Of a DNA stretch of 64,000 bases, positions 1 through 8,593 are shown piece by piece. The first letter of the stretch is position 1. Every line of letters starts with the position of its first letter. This stretch comes from an uncultured Erythrobacter sp. (GTDB lineage Bacteria > Pseudomonadota > Alphaproteobacteria > Sphingomonadales > Sphingomonadaceae), in the NCBI GenBank assembly GCA_947488325.1, contig CANKYZ010000007.1, positions 1 to 64,000 of the forward strand. The letters are read 5' to 3'. The notes under the pieces are model-generated. The model had not been told where the DNA came from and did not search any database. It saw only the letters and a list, made by a program, of their open reading frames with translations. The translations under genes were made by a program, and so were the position numbers.

Positions 1-77
<77 letters not shown>

Positions 78-105
78 TAGAGATGGGCCTCACCAAAGAG
101 GATAA

Positions 106-984
106 TTAGCGATATGCGCCGTTCATGGCCGCGATCGTATTTTCAGTGTTGTCGATGTGGCTCGCAATCATCCGAAAGTTAACGAGCGAGGCAGCATATC
201 CATCATAGTGCGGAGTGATTGCGCCTGCAGTTGCATCAGTCACAACCTGGACTTCAAAACCCTGCTCAATCAGTTCACGCATGTGCGATTCGGTACACAG
301 ATTGGATGACATGCCGCCTAGGATAACTTTGGAAATCCCGGCCTTGCGAAGCTGAAGGACCAGGTCGTTAGTTTCCGGGCCATAAATCTTATGCGGGCTG
401 GTCACTACTGTGTTGCCGTCATTGATGTACGGCTTGTATTGTTCGAGCCAATCGGCTCCTGATCCCTCGAACCCATTAACCGTCAACTGGCCTTCGCGAT
501 CAAACATTCCAATTGAATGCATCAGCCGTTCAAGCGCACCTTCAAATTGCCACTTATGATCGTGGGGGAAATAATAATGCGGGGACACGAAGATCGGCAT
601 TTCAATCGCTTGTGCAGTGCTGAACAAAGCGTCAATATTGCCGATCGTGCCGTTGTCAGTCACACTTTTTCCGACCACACCCCAGGCAACGCCATCAGGT
701 GACAGAAAATCGTTCTGCGGATCAGTGATAACAACAGCCGTTTCACCCTTTACAATTGCGAACCCAGGCATGGGCAAGCCATCATTTTGAGGAGGTGTTG
801 TAGCCGTCGCCGCTCTTGCTTCGCCACTTGCCACATTCGCAGTGGAAGTCGCTCTACTTGGGTTCGCTTCTTCTTCTGCGTTTGTTTCATTTGCGCAGGC
901 CGACGTCGACATCGACATGGAAACCGCCAGCACGCCTGCCTGCAAATATGAAAACAGTGGTTTCGTTGATTGAGTATGCGACAT
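106..984 (-). CDS. Secreted isochorismatase-family cysteine hydrolase (probable lipoprotein)
   Basis: A 292-residue member of the isochorismatase-like cysteine hydrolase family, whose members hydrolyse amide or ester bonds of small molecules. The family triad is visible: Asp88 in TDPQNDF, Lys199 in SPHKIYG and Cys230 in SSNLCTES. Residues 1-30 form a signal sequence ending in TSAC, a plausible but imperfect lipobox, followed by a low-complexity Ala/Thr/Glu linker to about residue 70. Secreted members are less usual than cytosolic ones, so the substrate is probably periplasmic; it cannot be named from sequence. The gene is divergent from the winged-helix/TPR regulator at 1370, which could control it. 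Fold and triad are secure; the specific reaction is not known. Confidence 0.85.
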   Translation of the reverse strand: MSHTQSTKPLFSYLQAGVLAVSMSMSTSACANETNAEEEANPSRATSTANVASGEARAATATTPPQNDGLPMPGFAIVKGETAVVITDPQNDFLSPDGVAWGVVGKSVTDNGTIGNIDALFSTAQAIEMPIFVSPHYYFPHDHKWQFEGALERLMHSIGMFDREGQLTVNGFEGSGADWLEQYKPYINDGNTVVTSPHKIYGPETNDLVLQLRKAGISKVILGGMSSNLCTESHMRELIEQGFEVQVVTDATAGAITPHYDGYAASLVNFRMIASHIDNTENTIAAMNGAYR

Positions 985-1369
985 CTGAGTGCCTCCAAAA
1001 ATCCGTCTAATTCAAAATTGGGGCGATTAAGAATTGCTCCCAACTGAAGGACGATTGCCTCGTTGTTTGTGACCAGAATTAGAGAGGAGTGGAGCCAAAA
1101 TTCCTAATCCAGAATTGTCCAGCGTTCTGAAGTTGGAATTCTACAGAATTCTGCAGGATCGAAATGCCTTAAGTCATTGTTTAAAAGCTATTAAATTTTA
1201 TAGCCCATGCGGAGCTGTAGAAACTTTCTATGTACAAGGCCCGATTTGTAGGTATTCAAATGATGCAACCTCATTCAATAACGTAACTTTTGTACTGGGC
1301 TTGGGGGTTTGTTTTGACTGCTTTGGCTGCCATACCTGCAGCGTAACTGTCGCGATTGGGCGGAAGAAA
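985..1369. other. Divergent intergenic region, partly covered by an N-terminal ORF extension
   Basis: This AT-rich stretch separates the isochorismatase-like gene from the regulator. The ORF track lets the regulator start at TTG 1115, but the residues encoded here resemble no domain and are Cys/Phe rich, so it is more likely promoter and leader DNA. No clear operator palindrome was seen. Confidence 0.5.
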
Positions 1370-3640
1370 TTGATCTACCGGTTCGAAAATTTTGAACTTG
1401 ATTGCGAGCACTCAAGTATCTGCCGCGACGGGGTTCCGATCAAACTGGAGCCGCAGGTTTATTCTGTGATCGAACTATTGGTGACGCGACACGGGGAGAT
1501 CGTTTCGCGCGAAGAGCTGTTGGAGCACGTTTGGCAAGGGCGAACGGTTTCCAATAGCGCCATAGACAGTCGCATTCGGACTGCTCGAAAGGCATTGGAT
1601 GACGATGGTCATGCCCAACGCTTGATCAAGACATTCACCCATCGCGGCTTTAAGTTTGTTGGCGATGTCGACGAAAGTCAGCCAACGGCTATCTCTGCCA
1701 GTGACATTCTCGGGCCTGCAATTCAGACGACGGAGGAGCTTGCCAGCACCACTGTTATAGGCAAGCCACCAGTTGACAGTGCGTCACTTGGTTCTCCAAA
1801 AAGAAACCGTCCGATAATCTTGATATTCGTTGCGGTTCTGGCTGCCGTTGGGTTGGGCTTTTTTGCCAATGGCAGGCTTGAAAACGCGCCGACCGATGAC
1901 TCGCAATCAGCGTCTACAGAAAGCAGATTGTCAATCGCTGTCTTGCCGGCCTCGGGCGATTCCGCTGATGAGGATGCAAGACTATTCGCTACCGGCGTTT
2001 CTGAAGAAACCATTGTCCTTCTGGGCGGTATTCAGGAACTGAGCGTCGTTTCACGCTCGTCCTCATTTGCGTTCCGGGATCGGGATTTTAGCGCCGAGGA
2101 ATTGAACGAAGCGCTAAATGTTGATTACCGTGTCGAAAGCACATCGCGAACGATTGGTGAAACAATCCATGTCACCGTCCAGCTAATCGATACCTCGACT
2201 GAATCTATTGAGTGGTCCGAATCTTACGACGTAGACGCAGCCCCGCAAGCTACGGATGCCGGTCAAATTGAGGTCGCACGAAAAATTGTTCTCAATATCG
2301 CCAACAAATTAGGATTATCAGCAGGTGTTCTGGAATCCAAAATTATTTCAGCAGAAGCTTATCAAGATTTTGCGGTCGGACAGGAAGCACTTCTTGACCC
2401 AGATGAAGAATCGATCAATCAGGCAATCGAGTCATTTCGCAAGGTAATAGCCGCTGAGCCTGATTATCTTCCAGCCTATGCCCGATTGTTCGATAGCTAT
2501 TGGGCCGGTGTGAATATCGCCGGCTTTGGCGTCAGCGAAACCGTTCCAGATATGCAGCGCATTGTCCGGCAAATGACTACACTTGCGCCGAATTCGGCCG
2601 AAACTCTAACTGCCGACGGTATACTCATGCAATTTGATGAGCGTGAGGATTACACGAATGAGAAAGTGGTTGATAATTTTAACCGGGCCATAGCTGCAAA
2701 CCCCAACTATGTCTTGGCTCACAAAGAACGGGCCTTCAGGCTAGCGGAAGCTGTCGGCCGGGACGAAGCACTCACCGCGTTTCAAGACGCACTCAAGTAT
2801 GATCCGGTTGCCCCCGACTTGCTTGCTGAATTGAGTTGGTTGCATTTTTCGGCAGGGGATTTTGACGACGCAATAATTACCGCTGAGCGGAACCTGCGTT
2901 GGAACAACGACAGTATTGTCGCCAAAATAGCTATGGCACGCATTTTACTCGGCACCGATGAACAAGCGAAAGCTATTGTGCTTCTGCAAGAGGTGCTCGC
3001 CGAGCAGGGGGAAAATTACGCTGCGCGCCATAATCTGAGACGTGCCTATCTCTATCTTGGAGAATTTGAGAGAGCATTCGAAGTCTCGCCGTCTCCAACG
3101 TTGAAGGCAGTGACGAGTGGATTGATGGGCGATGAAGAACGCGTAAGGGAATTCGCGGGACAAATGCCAGGATTTAGCACCAGCTTAGTCAGTCTCTATT
3201 TCATTGGAGAGAGCCGCCCTTTCCACGACAGAGTCGTACAAGATATCGGCAATGGCAATATTCTGGACCCGGAAGTGCCTCTCTACACATATAATTTGAT
3301 TCGGACCGCGATGGAAGCCGACGTGCTCCGGCAATTTGGCAATCCGTTGCAGAAGCAGGCGACAGATTTGCTCGATGGCTATTATGCTGAAAACAAACCG
3401 GCTGACTTCAGGGCAACCGCTCAATATGCTGGAGCGGTTTCTTATCTCACCTTCAAAGGTGAGTTAGATGAGGCTTTGAAAATTATTGATCAGGCAAATG
3501 AACGCGGCTTTGCTTTTTTACACATATTCGAAATGCCAATGCTCGATCCGCTGACGCGTCATCAGGGGTTCGCCGCGCGGCAGGCGAGGATGCGCGCGCG
3601 GGCAACGGCGATATTGAATGAGGTAGAGGAGCTTTCTTAG
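1370..3640 (+). CDS. CadC-like winged-helix regulator with membrane anchor and TPR sensor domain
   Basis: Transcription regulator with an OmpR-type winged helix (Trans_reg_C) at the N terminus (FENFELD, then the recognition-helix region NSAIDSRIRTARKAL and hairpin wing HRGFKFVG), one transmembrane helix (RPIILIFVAVLAAVGLGFF), a FlgO/TolB-N-like segment beginning LSIAVLPASG, and a long C-terminal TPR array that should be periplasmic. This is the layout of CadC-type one-component sensors, in which the outer part senses and the cytoplasmic part binds DNA. The track start (TTG 1115) adds 85 unconvincing residues; the TTG at 1370, just before IYRFENFELD, matches where such proteins begin and follows GGAAG closely. 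The resulting protein is about 756 residues. Divergent from the isochorismatase-like gene and upstream of a cupin and a hydrolase, its likely local targets. The ligand is unknown. Confidence 0.8.
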   Translation: MIYRFENFELDCEHSSICRDGVPIKLEPQVYSVIELLVTRHGEIVSREELLEHVWQGRTVSNSAIDSRIRTARKALDDDGHAQRLIKTFTHRGFKFVGDVDESQPTAISASDILGPAIQTTEELASTTVIGKPPVDSASLGSPKRNRPIILIFVAVLAAVGLGFFANGRLENAPTDDSQSASTESRLSIAVLPASGDSADEDARLFATGVSEETIVLLGGIQELSVVSRSSSFAFRDRDFSAEELNEALNVDYRVESTSRTIGETIHVTVQLIDTSTESIEWSESYDVDAAPQATDAGQIEVARKIVLNIANKLGLSAGVLESKIISAEAYQDFAVGQEALLDPDEESINQAIESFRKVIAAEPDYLPAYARLFDSYWAGVNIAGFGVSETVPDMQRIVRQMTTLAPNSAETLTADGILMQFDEREDYTNEKVVDNFNRAIAANPNYVLAHKERAFRLAEAVGRDEALTAFQDALKYDPVAPDLLAELSWLHFSAGDFDDAIITAERNLRWNNDSIVAKIAMARILLGTDEQAKAIVLLQEVLAEQGENYAARHNLRRAYLYLGEFERAFEVSPSPTLKAVTSGLMGDEERVREFAGQMPGFSTSLVSLYFIGESRPFHDRVVQDIGNGNILDPEVPLYTYNLIRTAMEADVLRQFGNPLQKQATDLLDGYYAENKPADFRATAQYAGAVSYLTFKGELDEALKIIDQANERGFAFLHIFEMPMLDPLTRHQGFAARQARMRARATAILNEVEELS

Positions 3641-3885
3641 CGAGCCTAGGGCGGCCCGCTCCCTACTAATCAGCCGAACTCTGACAGGCTTTGATCTGTA
3701 TGGCCTGCGTCTCTTGTGAACCTATCTTGATACCCCAGATCACTTGCCCCGCTGCTATGGCAAAAGCGCACATTCCCGGGAATGCTCGCAAACTGAAAAT
3801 GCGACGATTCTGAAAGCAACCCGCTTCGATCACCGATATCGATCCTTCATCTGGCTGTTGGCAATCAATCCAACGGAATTTATGA

Positions 3886-4377
3886 TTGGATGGAATGATG
3901 AAAAAGTCGGTCTATTGTTTTGTGGTCGCAATTTTGTTCGGTTCGCTTTTTATTTTCAATCTCGTCAATGATCCTTTGGAAGCTGCCTCTGCTGCATCGC
4001 CTAGGTCGGAGACTACGGACCGTGTTCTGCCGAGCCAAGACAGGGCATTTGCCCCAGCATTTCCCGGTAATGACCTCATCACCTTTGCTGCCGCTTACGG
4101 TGATCGGTCCACAGGTCGTCACGGAACGTTTGGACGCTTTCCAGCAAATTTTGAGACTCCCCCGCATCGACACACCCACAGCTACCGCGCGATAGTGTTA
4201 AAAGGTCAGATGACGAATCCCTTTGAAGGCCGGAGAGATGCGCCGGTCATGGAGCCAGGTTCCTATTGGGCAGTCTCCGCCGACAGCCTGCACACTACCG
4301 CATGTGTCTCGGAAGTTCCGTGCGAATTCTTCATGTTTGGCTCTGACTCATTTGACTTTAAACCGGTGTCCGAATGA
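3886..4377 (+). CDS. Secreted cupin-domain protein
   Basis: A protein of 163 residues with an N-terminal hydrophobic segment (KKSVYCFVVAILFGSLFIF) that is a signal peptide or anchor, followed by one cupin barrel. The metal-binding type motif ETPPHRHTHSYRAIVLKG and the second motif ending in PGSYWAVSADSLHTT are present, so the His ligands look intact. It resembles DUF4437/ChrR-type small cupins; the activity is not known. The start is ambiguous: TTG 3886 has GGAA seven bases upstream, while ATG 3895 and ATG 3898 give a more usual signal peptide but a poorly placed ribosome site. It lies 245 bases after the regulator and 145 before the alpha/beta hydrolase, on the same strand. Confidence 0.7.
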   Translation: MDGMMKKSVYCFVVAILFGSLFIFNLVNDPLEAASAASPRSETTDRVLPSQDRAFAPAFPGNDLITFAAAYGDRSTGRHGTFGRFPANFETPPHRHTHSYRAIVLKGQMTNPFEGRRDAPVMEPGSYWAVSADSLHTTACVSEVPCEFFMFGSDSFDFKPVSE

Positions 4378-4522
4378 TGGGTTAAATCATGCAGCGCGCA
4401 CAATTCTGGAAGTATGCAGAATCCGGAATGCCCAGCCTGCCGAATTGGGTAGGCGCATTATCTACGAGAAGATGCACCATTCGCCGACAAGGTGAAACAG
4501 AGAAAAATTGAACGGATCCACT

Positions 4523-5521
4523 ATGCCGAAACTTCATAAGATGATCGCACTTTCGATCCTGTGCACTGTCTCCGCAAGCATTCCTGCTGCTGGACAGAAC
4601 CCAATCACAGCCAATACCGAAACGCACGAATATAGCTCTGCGATGGCGATGCCTCGTTATGGTAGCGAAGAGGTGGACGGTGTAAAAATCTTCTACCGTG
4701 AAGCTGGCGATCCTTCAAAGCCCACTATCGTGTTGCTCCATGGCTTTCCCAGTTCATCGCACCAATATCGCAATCTCATCCGGATGCTGGGTAATGAATA
4801 TCATCTAGTTGCTCCAGATTATCCGGGCTTTGGATCGAGTGATTTCCCATCTCCTGAAAATTATACATACAGTTTCGACAATATCGCGCAGACGATGAAT
4901 GCTTTCCTCGAACAGCGCGGCATCAGCGAATACAGCCTTTTCTTACAAGATTACGGCGCACCTGTCGGCTTTCGGATCGCAGCACAGAATCCGGACCGCG
5001 TGCAGTCCCTGATCGTCCAGAACGGCAACACTTATGAAGAAGGTTTAAACCGTGAGGCCTGGGCTCCGATCATGACCCTGTGGGAGCAAGGTCGCGGTAA
5101 CCAGGAACTGGAAGATGCTATCGCTTCCAATGTGTTCAGCTTGGACGGCCTAAAATGGCAATATACGCATGGAGTTCGGGAGCCCGCCGCAATTCTGCCT
5201 GACAATTGGTTGCTAGATCATCAGTCGCTCTCTCGCCCAGGCCAGCGCGAAGTGCAAATCGGGTTGTTTTATGATTACCGGAACAACGTTGCCAAGTACC
5301 CTGAATGGCAAGCCTATTTGCGCGAGCATCAACCTCCTGTGCTCATCGTTTGGGCAAAGAATGATGCCTTTTTCCCTGTTCCAGGAGCCGAAGGCTTTAG
5401 GCGCGATGTTCAAGATGTTGACTACAATATCCTGGATACCGGTCACTTTGCATTGGAAGAAGATGCGGAAATGATTGCCGGGAAGATCAGTGAATTTTTA
5501 AGCACGCGAGGCATTCAGTGA
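4523..5521 (+). CDS. Secreted alpha/beta hydrolase, haloalkane dehalogenase/epoxide hydrolase-like
   Basis: Hydrolase of about 332 residues with a signal peptide (MPKLHKMIALSILCTVSA to AAG). The oxyanion motif HGFPSSSHQ, nucleophile elbow LFLQDYGAPVG with Asp143, acid AKNDAFF with Asp281 and base TGHFALEED with His308 are all in the right order. An Asp nucleophile rather than Ser places it in the haloalkane dehalogenase / epoxide hydrolase branch, which opens C-halogen or epoxide bonds through an aspartyl ester. ATG 4523, with ACGGA about seven bases upstream, is preferred over the track's TTG 4508. Export to the periplasm is notable because well studied relatives are cytosolic. The substrate is not readable. 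Confidence 0.85.
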   Translation: MPKLHKMIALSILCTVSASIPAAGQNPITANTETHEYSSAMAMPRYGSEEVDGVKIFYREAGDPSKPTIVLLHGFPSSSHQYRNLIRMLGNEYHLVAPDYPGFGSSDFPSPENYTYSFDNIAQTMNAFLEQRGISEYSLFLQDYGAPVGFRIAAQNPDRVQSLIVQNGNTYEEGLNREAWAPIMTLWEQGRGNQELEDAIASNVFSLDGLKWQYTHGVREPAAILPDNWLLDHQSLSRPGQREVQIGLFYDYRNNVAKYPEWQAYLREHQPPVLIVWAKNDAFFPVPGAEGFRRDVQDVDYNILDTGHFALEEDAEMIAGKISEFLSTRGIQ

Positions 5522-5716
5522 TCGAATCGGCCAAGAAAGAGAAGATACGTGAACAGTTTTAATTCATCTTTGCGTCGATTGTTCGATGAAGAAGTTCTGA
5601 TTGCTTCACGTAGCTTCCAGCTCTCTTCAAGTCTTACCGGTGTATTCATTACTGTAACGCTTGACTTACTGTCCCGCCTTTTACGTGGATAATATTTATA
5701 CAAGAAATTTCTTTGC

Positions 5717-6811
5717 TTAAGCGGCGGCTGCCATCGCACGTAGCAGGCTATATGTCTGTGCAGAAGCTGCCAAGGCACCTTCGAGTAGTCCACCACTTTG
5801 GAAATCGGTTTCTGTTGAAGATAGGATCACCCGACCATCCCAGAACGCCCCAGTCTCCGGTGGTATCCCATATTGAGGATGGCTTGAAAGCGGTATTGAA
5901 GCATCTGAATGCGATGCGGTTGCTTGTTCCGTTGCCCAATCAATCATGGTGATCCTTGCATCACAGGTTTCCCGGTCACCGAGTAAACGGGAGAGCTGAT
6001 CGCGGATCCGGTCTTCCAGCTGATCGCGAACGGCTTCACGCTGCGAAGCCGGCCATCCCAGAAATCCGAATAATGCGTGGCCCTTGCCATTACTCAGCGA
6101 TGCATCGTGAATTTCTCCCAGTGGTCCCGCGCGGCTGAACATATCGCCAGAAAGACCAGCAGTTCGCCAGATAGGCTCGTCAAATTCGATGACTGCTTTC
6201 GCATGACCAGCCATCCATGTGGGAATGGCGGTCAACCGGCTGGTATAACTGGGTGGCAATGTCGGTTCAAAGTGGATATTTTGGGCGATGAGCCGCGGAG
6301 GAAGAGCAAGTATGACGCGATCAGCAGAGATTTCCTGTTCGCTTCGATCCGCGTTCCTGCATGTGCAGACAATCGCGTGCTCCTCACGCCGCAAGGCAGT
6401 TACCGATACTCCGACATTGATGGATTCTTCTGGCAAGCCACTGGCAAGGCCGTTGATCAGGGCGACCATGCCCCCGTCTATTCTTCTGGCGTCGGCCATC
6501 ACTGGAAACGCCGATTCGCGCGTAATGCGTCCATCGACTTGTTCGATCAGGGCATCCCCGTCCGCGTGCTGGGCAAATGATCGCAACCCGAAGGTTTCAA
6601 TCAGCGCTGTGACATGAGGCTGGCCGCTCCAGTACCAGGAGGGGCCAAGATCATATTGTTCCTCCGGCGTTGGGCCGAAAGAGAGAATTCGGCCACCCAA
6701 CCGCAATCTTTGCTCAACCAGCAAGAATTCATTCCCACTCCTGTGAAGTGAGTTGGCAAGCGAGAGACCCGACAGTCCGCCACCAACGATGAGTGTTCCA
6801 GTATGCGTCAT
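5717..6811 (-). CDS. Flavin-containing amine oxidase family protein
   Basis: A 364-residue FAD-dependent oxidoreductase. It begins with a Rossmann dinucleotide motif (TLIVGGGLSGLSLA, then the acidic end of beta2 in LLVEQRLRLGGR) and ends with the second FAD-contacting motif (GRVILSSTETDFQSGGLLEGA), the pattern of the monoamine oxidase family. Members oxidise amines or act as desaturases, and the substrate here is not predictable. It is short for the family (usually 430-500 residues), so the substrate domain may be reduced. Its start is 12 bases downstream of the stop of the small cupin gene, suggesting one transcript. No signal peptide is seen. Confidence 0.8.
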   Translation of the reverse strand: MTHTGTLIVGGGLSGLSLANSLHRSGNEFLLVEQRLRLGGRILSFGPTPEEQYDLGPSWYWSGQPHVTALIETFGLRSFAQHADGDALIEQVDGRITRESAFPVMADARRIDGGMVALINGLASGLPEESINVGVSVTALRREEHAIVCTCRNADRSEQEISADRVILALPPRLIAQNIHFEPTLPPSYTSRLTAIPTWMAGHAKAVIEFDEPIWRTAGLSGDMFSRAGPLGEIHDASLSNGKGHALFGFLGWPASQREAVRDQLEDRIRDQLSRLLGDRETCDARITMIDWATEQATASHSDASIPLSSHPQYGIPPETGAFWDGRVILSSTETDFQSGGLLEGALAASAQTYSLLRAMAAAA

Positions 6812-6823
6812 CTGCAGTCCATT

Positions 6824-7321
6824 TCAATGATCTTCAAAGGTCAGCCGATACCGAATCCACGCCAGTAATCTGTGGCCTCCATTGACGAGGTGATTGGTCC
6901 TTAGCCAAATTCGCGAGCCATTCCCACCGGCCTGTACCTGCCCCCCCTCTTCCGGAGCCCTCAGCCAGCCATCGGCGCTTAACTTATTTGTATTTTCCCG
7001 AACATCCCCCGTCAGTATCAGAAATTCTGCCCCTCGATGTCCGGCCTCCGCATAATTTGCATTAGGCACCATCATCAGGAACGGGACGTTCTTGCCCATA
7101 CCGGCGCACGAGGTAATGGTCGGAATCCCGTTTGCATCAGGTTGTGCCACCTCAGAAAGTGCATGCATATCGAAATGGACACGTTCCGTGTCACGGGGAT
7201 CGCGGTGGCAATCGCGAGATGGCAATCCGCCAATTTGCAGACGCCGCAGCGCCGAACGATCGCGCGAAGTCACCTCAGCACAGGGCACACTCGTTGAGCC
7301 GCGTGGGCACGAGTCGGTCAA
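6824..7321 (-). CDS. ChrR-like cupin protein, N terminus uncertain and possibly decayed
   Basis: The C-terminal half reads as one cupin barrel of the anti-sigma ChrR type (GHRGAEFLILTGDVRENTN, then ADGWLRAPEEG and SRIWLRTNHL). The usual second-motif His is not apparent, so metal binding may be lost. The first 50 residues are Arg/Cys rich and do not look like any domain, and the TTG start has no convincing ribosome site; an internal ATG at 7168 (MHALSEV) is an alternative. It sits just upstream of the amine oxidase and next to a broken fragment on the other strand, so this end may be eroded. A regulatory or binding role is only a guess. Confidence 0.4.
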   Translation of the reverse strand: MTDSCPRGSTSVPCAEVTSRDRSALRRLQIGGLPSRDCHRDPRDTERVHFDMHALSEVAQPDANGIPTITSCAGMGKNVPFLMMVPNANYAEAGHRGAEFLILTGDVRENTNKLSADGWLRAPEEGGQVQAGGNGSRIWLRTNHLVNGGHRLLAWIRYRLTFEDH

Positions 7322-7329
7322 ATTGCCGG

Positions 7330-7700
7330 CTTTATGCTGACGCCCAGCGGCTGATCCCGACGGCGCGCAAGTGGGCAGAGCAGGCAGAGGCTTTCATCTT
7401 CTTCAACTGGGCGTTCCACGAGATTGCCGCCTCGGCCGCGTTTACTGGAGACTTTGTCGCAGCGAGTAAATTGCTGACCGTTATCCTGGACATGAAGTTT
7501 TCCAATTCAACATCGCTGAAACGGGTATCCCAGCAAACTCTGACTTGGGGCAAGGCTCAACACGGCTAGGTGCAGGCGTTGATCCACTCGTCGCAGCAGA
7601 TATCACTTGGGATGATGCGACGCTGGATACACGGATCGAAAATCCAAACGCATTGGCACCTGACTACAAGGTAATCCCCTTGATGCATGTAAGACGCTAA
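7330..7700 (+). pseudogene. Frameshifted 3' fragment of an unrecognised gene
   Basis: Two adjacent reading frames together look like one protein tail. Frame 1 gives RLIPTARKWAEQAEAFIFFNWAFHEIAASA and continues to about 7490. Frame 3 then takes over with FQFNIAETGIPANSDL and continues through DITWDDATLDTRIENP to a TAA at 7698. Neither half has its own start, and the switch point near 7495 fits a one-base indel. The amino-acid composition is protein-like in both halves. I do not recognise the family. The 5' part is missing, since upstream of about 7330 the frame stops making sense. Confidence 0.45.
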
Positions 7701-7925
7701 TAGCGTCGTGTAGTCAGTACACTATGGACGCTGGAACTCACCTTTTTACCAATCTATTCGACTCTAAGCGGGGATTAGAATAATATGCCAATTCGTGATG
7801 CACGCGCATTTCTGGAATCGCGCGGAATCTGGAATGCATCAGCCACAGGGTTAGGCAGGCATCAGGACCTGCGAAATCACGAACGAGAATTGTGGTTGAG
7901 GTAAATTAAATGAAGGGAACCATTA

Positions 7926-8582
7926 ATGAAAAAGACTGATACGAGAAACGTCGCCCTTTGCTCAATCGCTGCGGCAAGCATGGCGTTGCTTTCGGCATGC
8001 GATTCATCAGATTCCGTACCTGAACAACAGCGAGATGCTGTGAGCGAGAACGTTGAATCGAGTGGAATTGTGCAGGCCTCTTTCACTGATGAAGGCGCTG
8101 TATTACAGCCAACAGGCTATCGCGAATGGGTGTTTGTAGGCACTCCTCTTACGCCCAACGCCCTGAATGGCGGTGAAGCTCCGTTTCCTGAATTTCATAA
8201 TGTTTATGTCGAACCGACGGCATTCGCTGCGTTTTCAGAAACGGGTGTATGGCCGAACGGCACACAAATTGTAAAAGAGCTCACAACAGTGCGCGAAAAT
8301 GGCAATGCAGAAAATGGATCTACCTCTGAAGTTAGCGGTGTCGGCTACTTCCAGGGTGAATTTTCTGGCCTGGAACTGACAGTTAAAGACACAGAGCGCT
8401 TCCCAGACGAGCCCGGTGGCTGGGTTTATTACAGCTTCGGTCATAATGCACCGCCTTACGCAGAAACTGCTGAGGCATTCCCGACAGAATCGTGCAACAG
8501 CTGCCATGAAGCAAATGCCGGAGAGACAGACTTTGTCTTTACTCAGTTCTATCCCGTGCTGCGTGCCGCAAATCCCAATTGA
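7926..8582 (+). CDS. Cytochrome P460-family lipoprotein (first of a tandem pair)
   Basis: A 218-residue exported haem protein. The signal peptide ends in a lipobox (LLSAC, Cys25), so it is probably anchored to a periplasm-facing membrane. The body matches the cytochrome P460 family: the strand with GTQIVKEL carries Lys117, the candidate for the Lys-haem crosslink known in Nitrosomonas P460, and the C-terminal CNSCH (190-194) is a c-type haem attachment site. Characterised P460 enzymes oxidise hydroxylamine; other members have unknown roles, so nitrogen chemistry is only a possibility. The next gene is a diverged paralogue starting 11 bases after this stop, and the two are surely co-transcribed. 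Confidence 0.85.
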   Translation: MKKTDTRNVALCSIAAASMALLSACDSSDSVPEQQRDAVSENVESSGIVQASFTDEGAVLQPTGYREWVFVGTPLTPNALNGGEAPFPEFHNVYVEPTAFAAFSETGVWPNGTQIVKELTTVRENGNAENGSTSEVSGVGYFQGEFSGLELTVKDTERFPDEPGGWVYYSFGHNAPPYAETAEAFPTESCNSCHEANAGETDFVFTQFYPVLRAANPN

Positions 8583-8593
8583 GGGTTTCCAAA

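Noticed and set aside
5515-5796. Minus-strand ORF of 93 residues after the amine oxidase end
   Set aside because: It overlaps the real amine oxidase C terminus in another frame and has a basic random composition.
7693-7707. Inverted repeat GACGCT-AAT-AGCGTC
   Set aside because: A six-base stem overlapping the end of the broken fragment is too short to call a terminator or operator.
7785-7904. Small ORF (MPIRDARAFLESRGIWN...) of 39 codons before the first P460 gene
   Set aside because: The ribosome site is about 11 bases away and the composition is not convincing. It could be an upstream ORF, but there is no further support.
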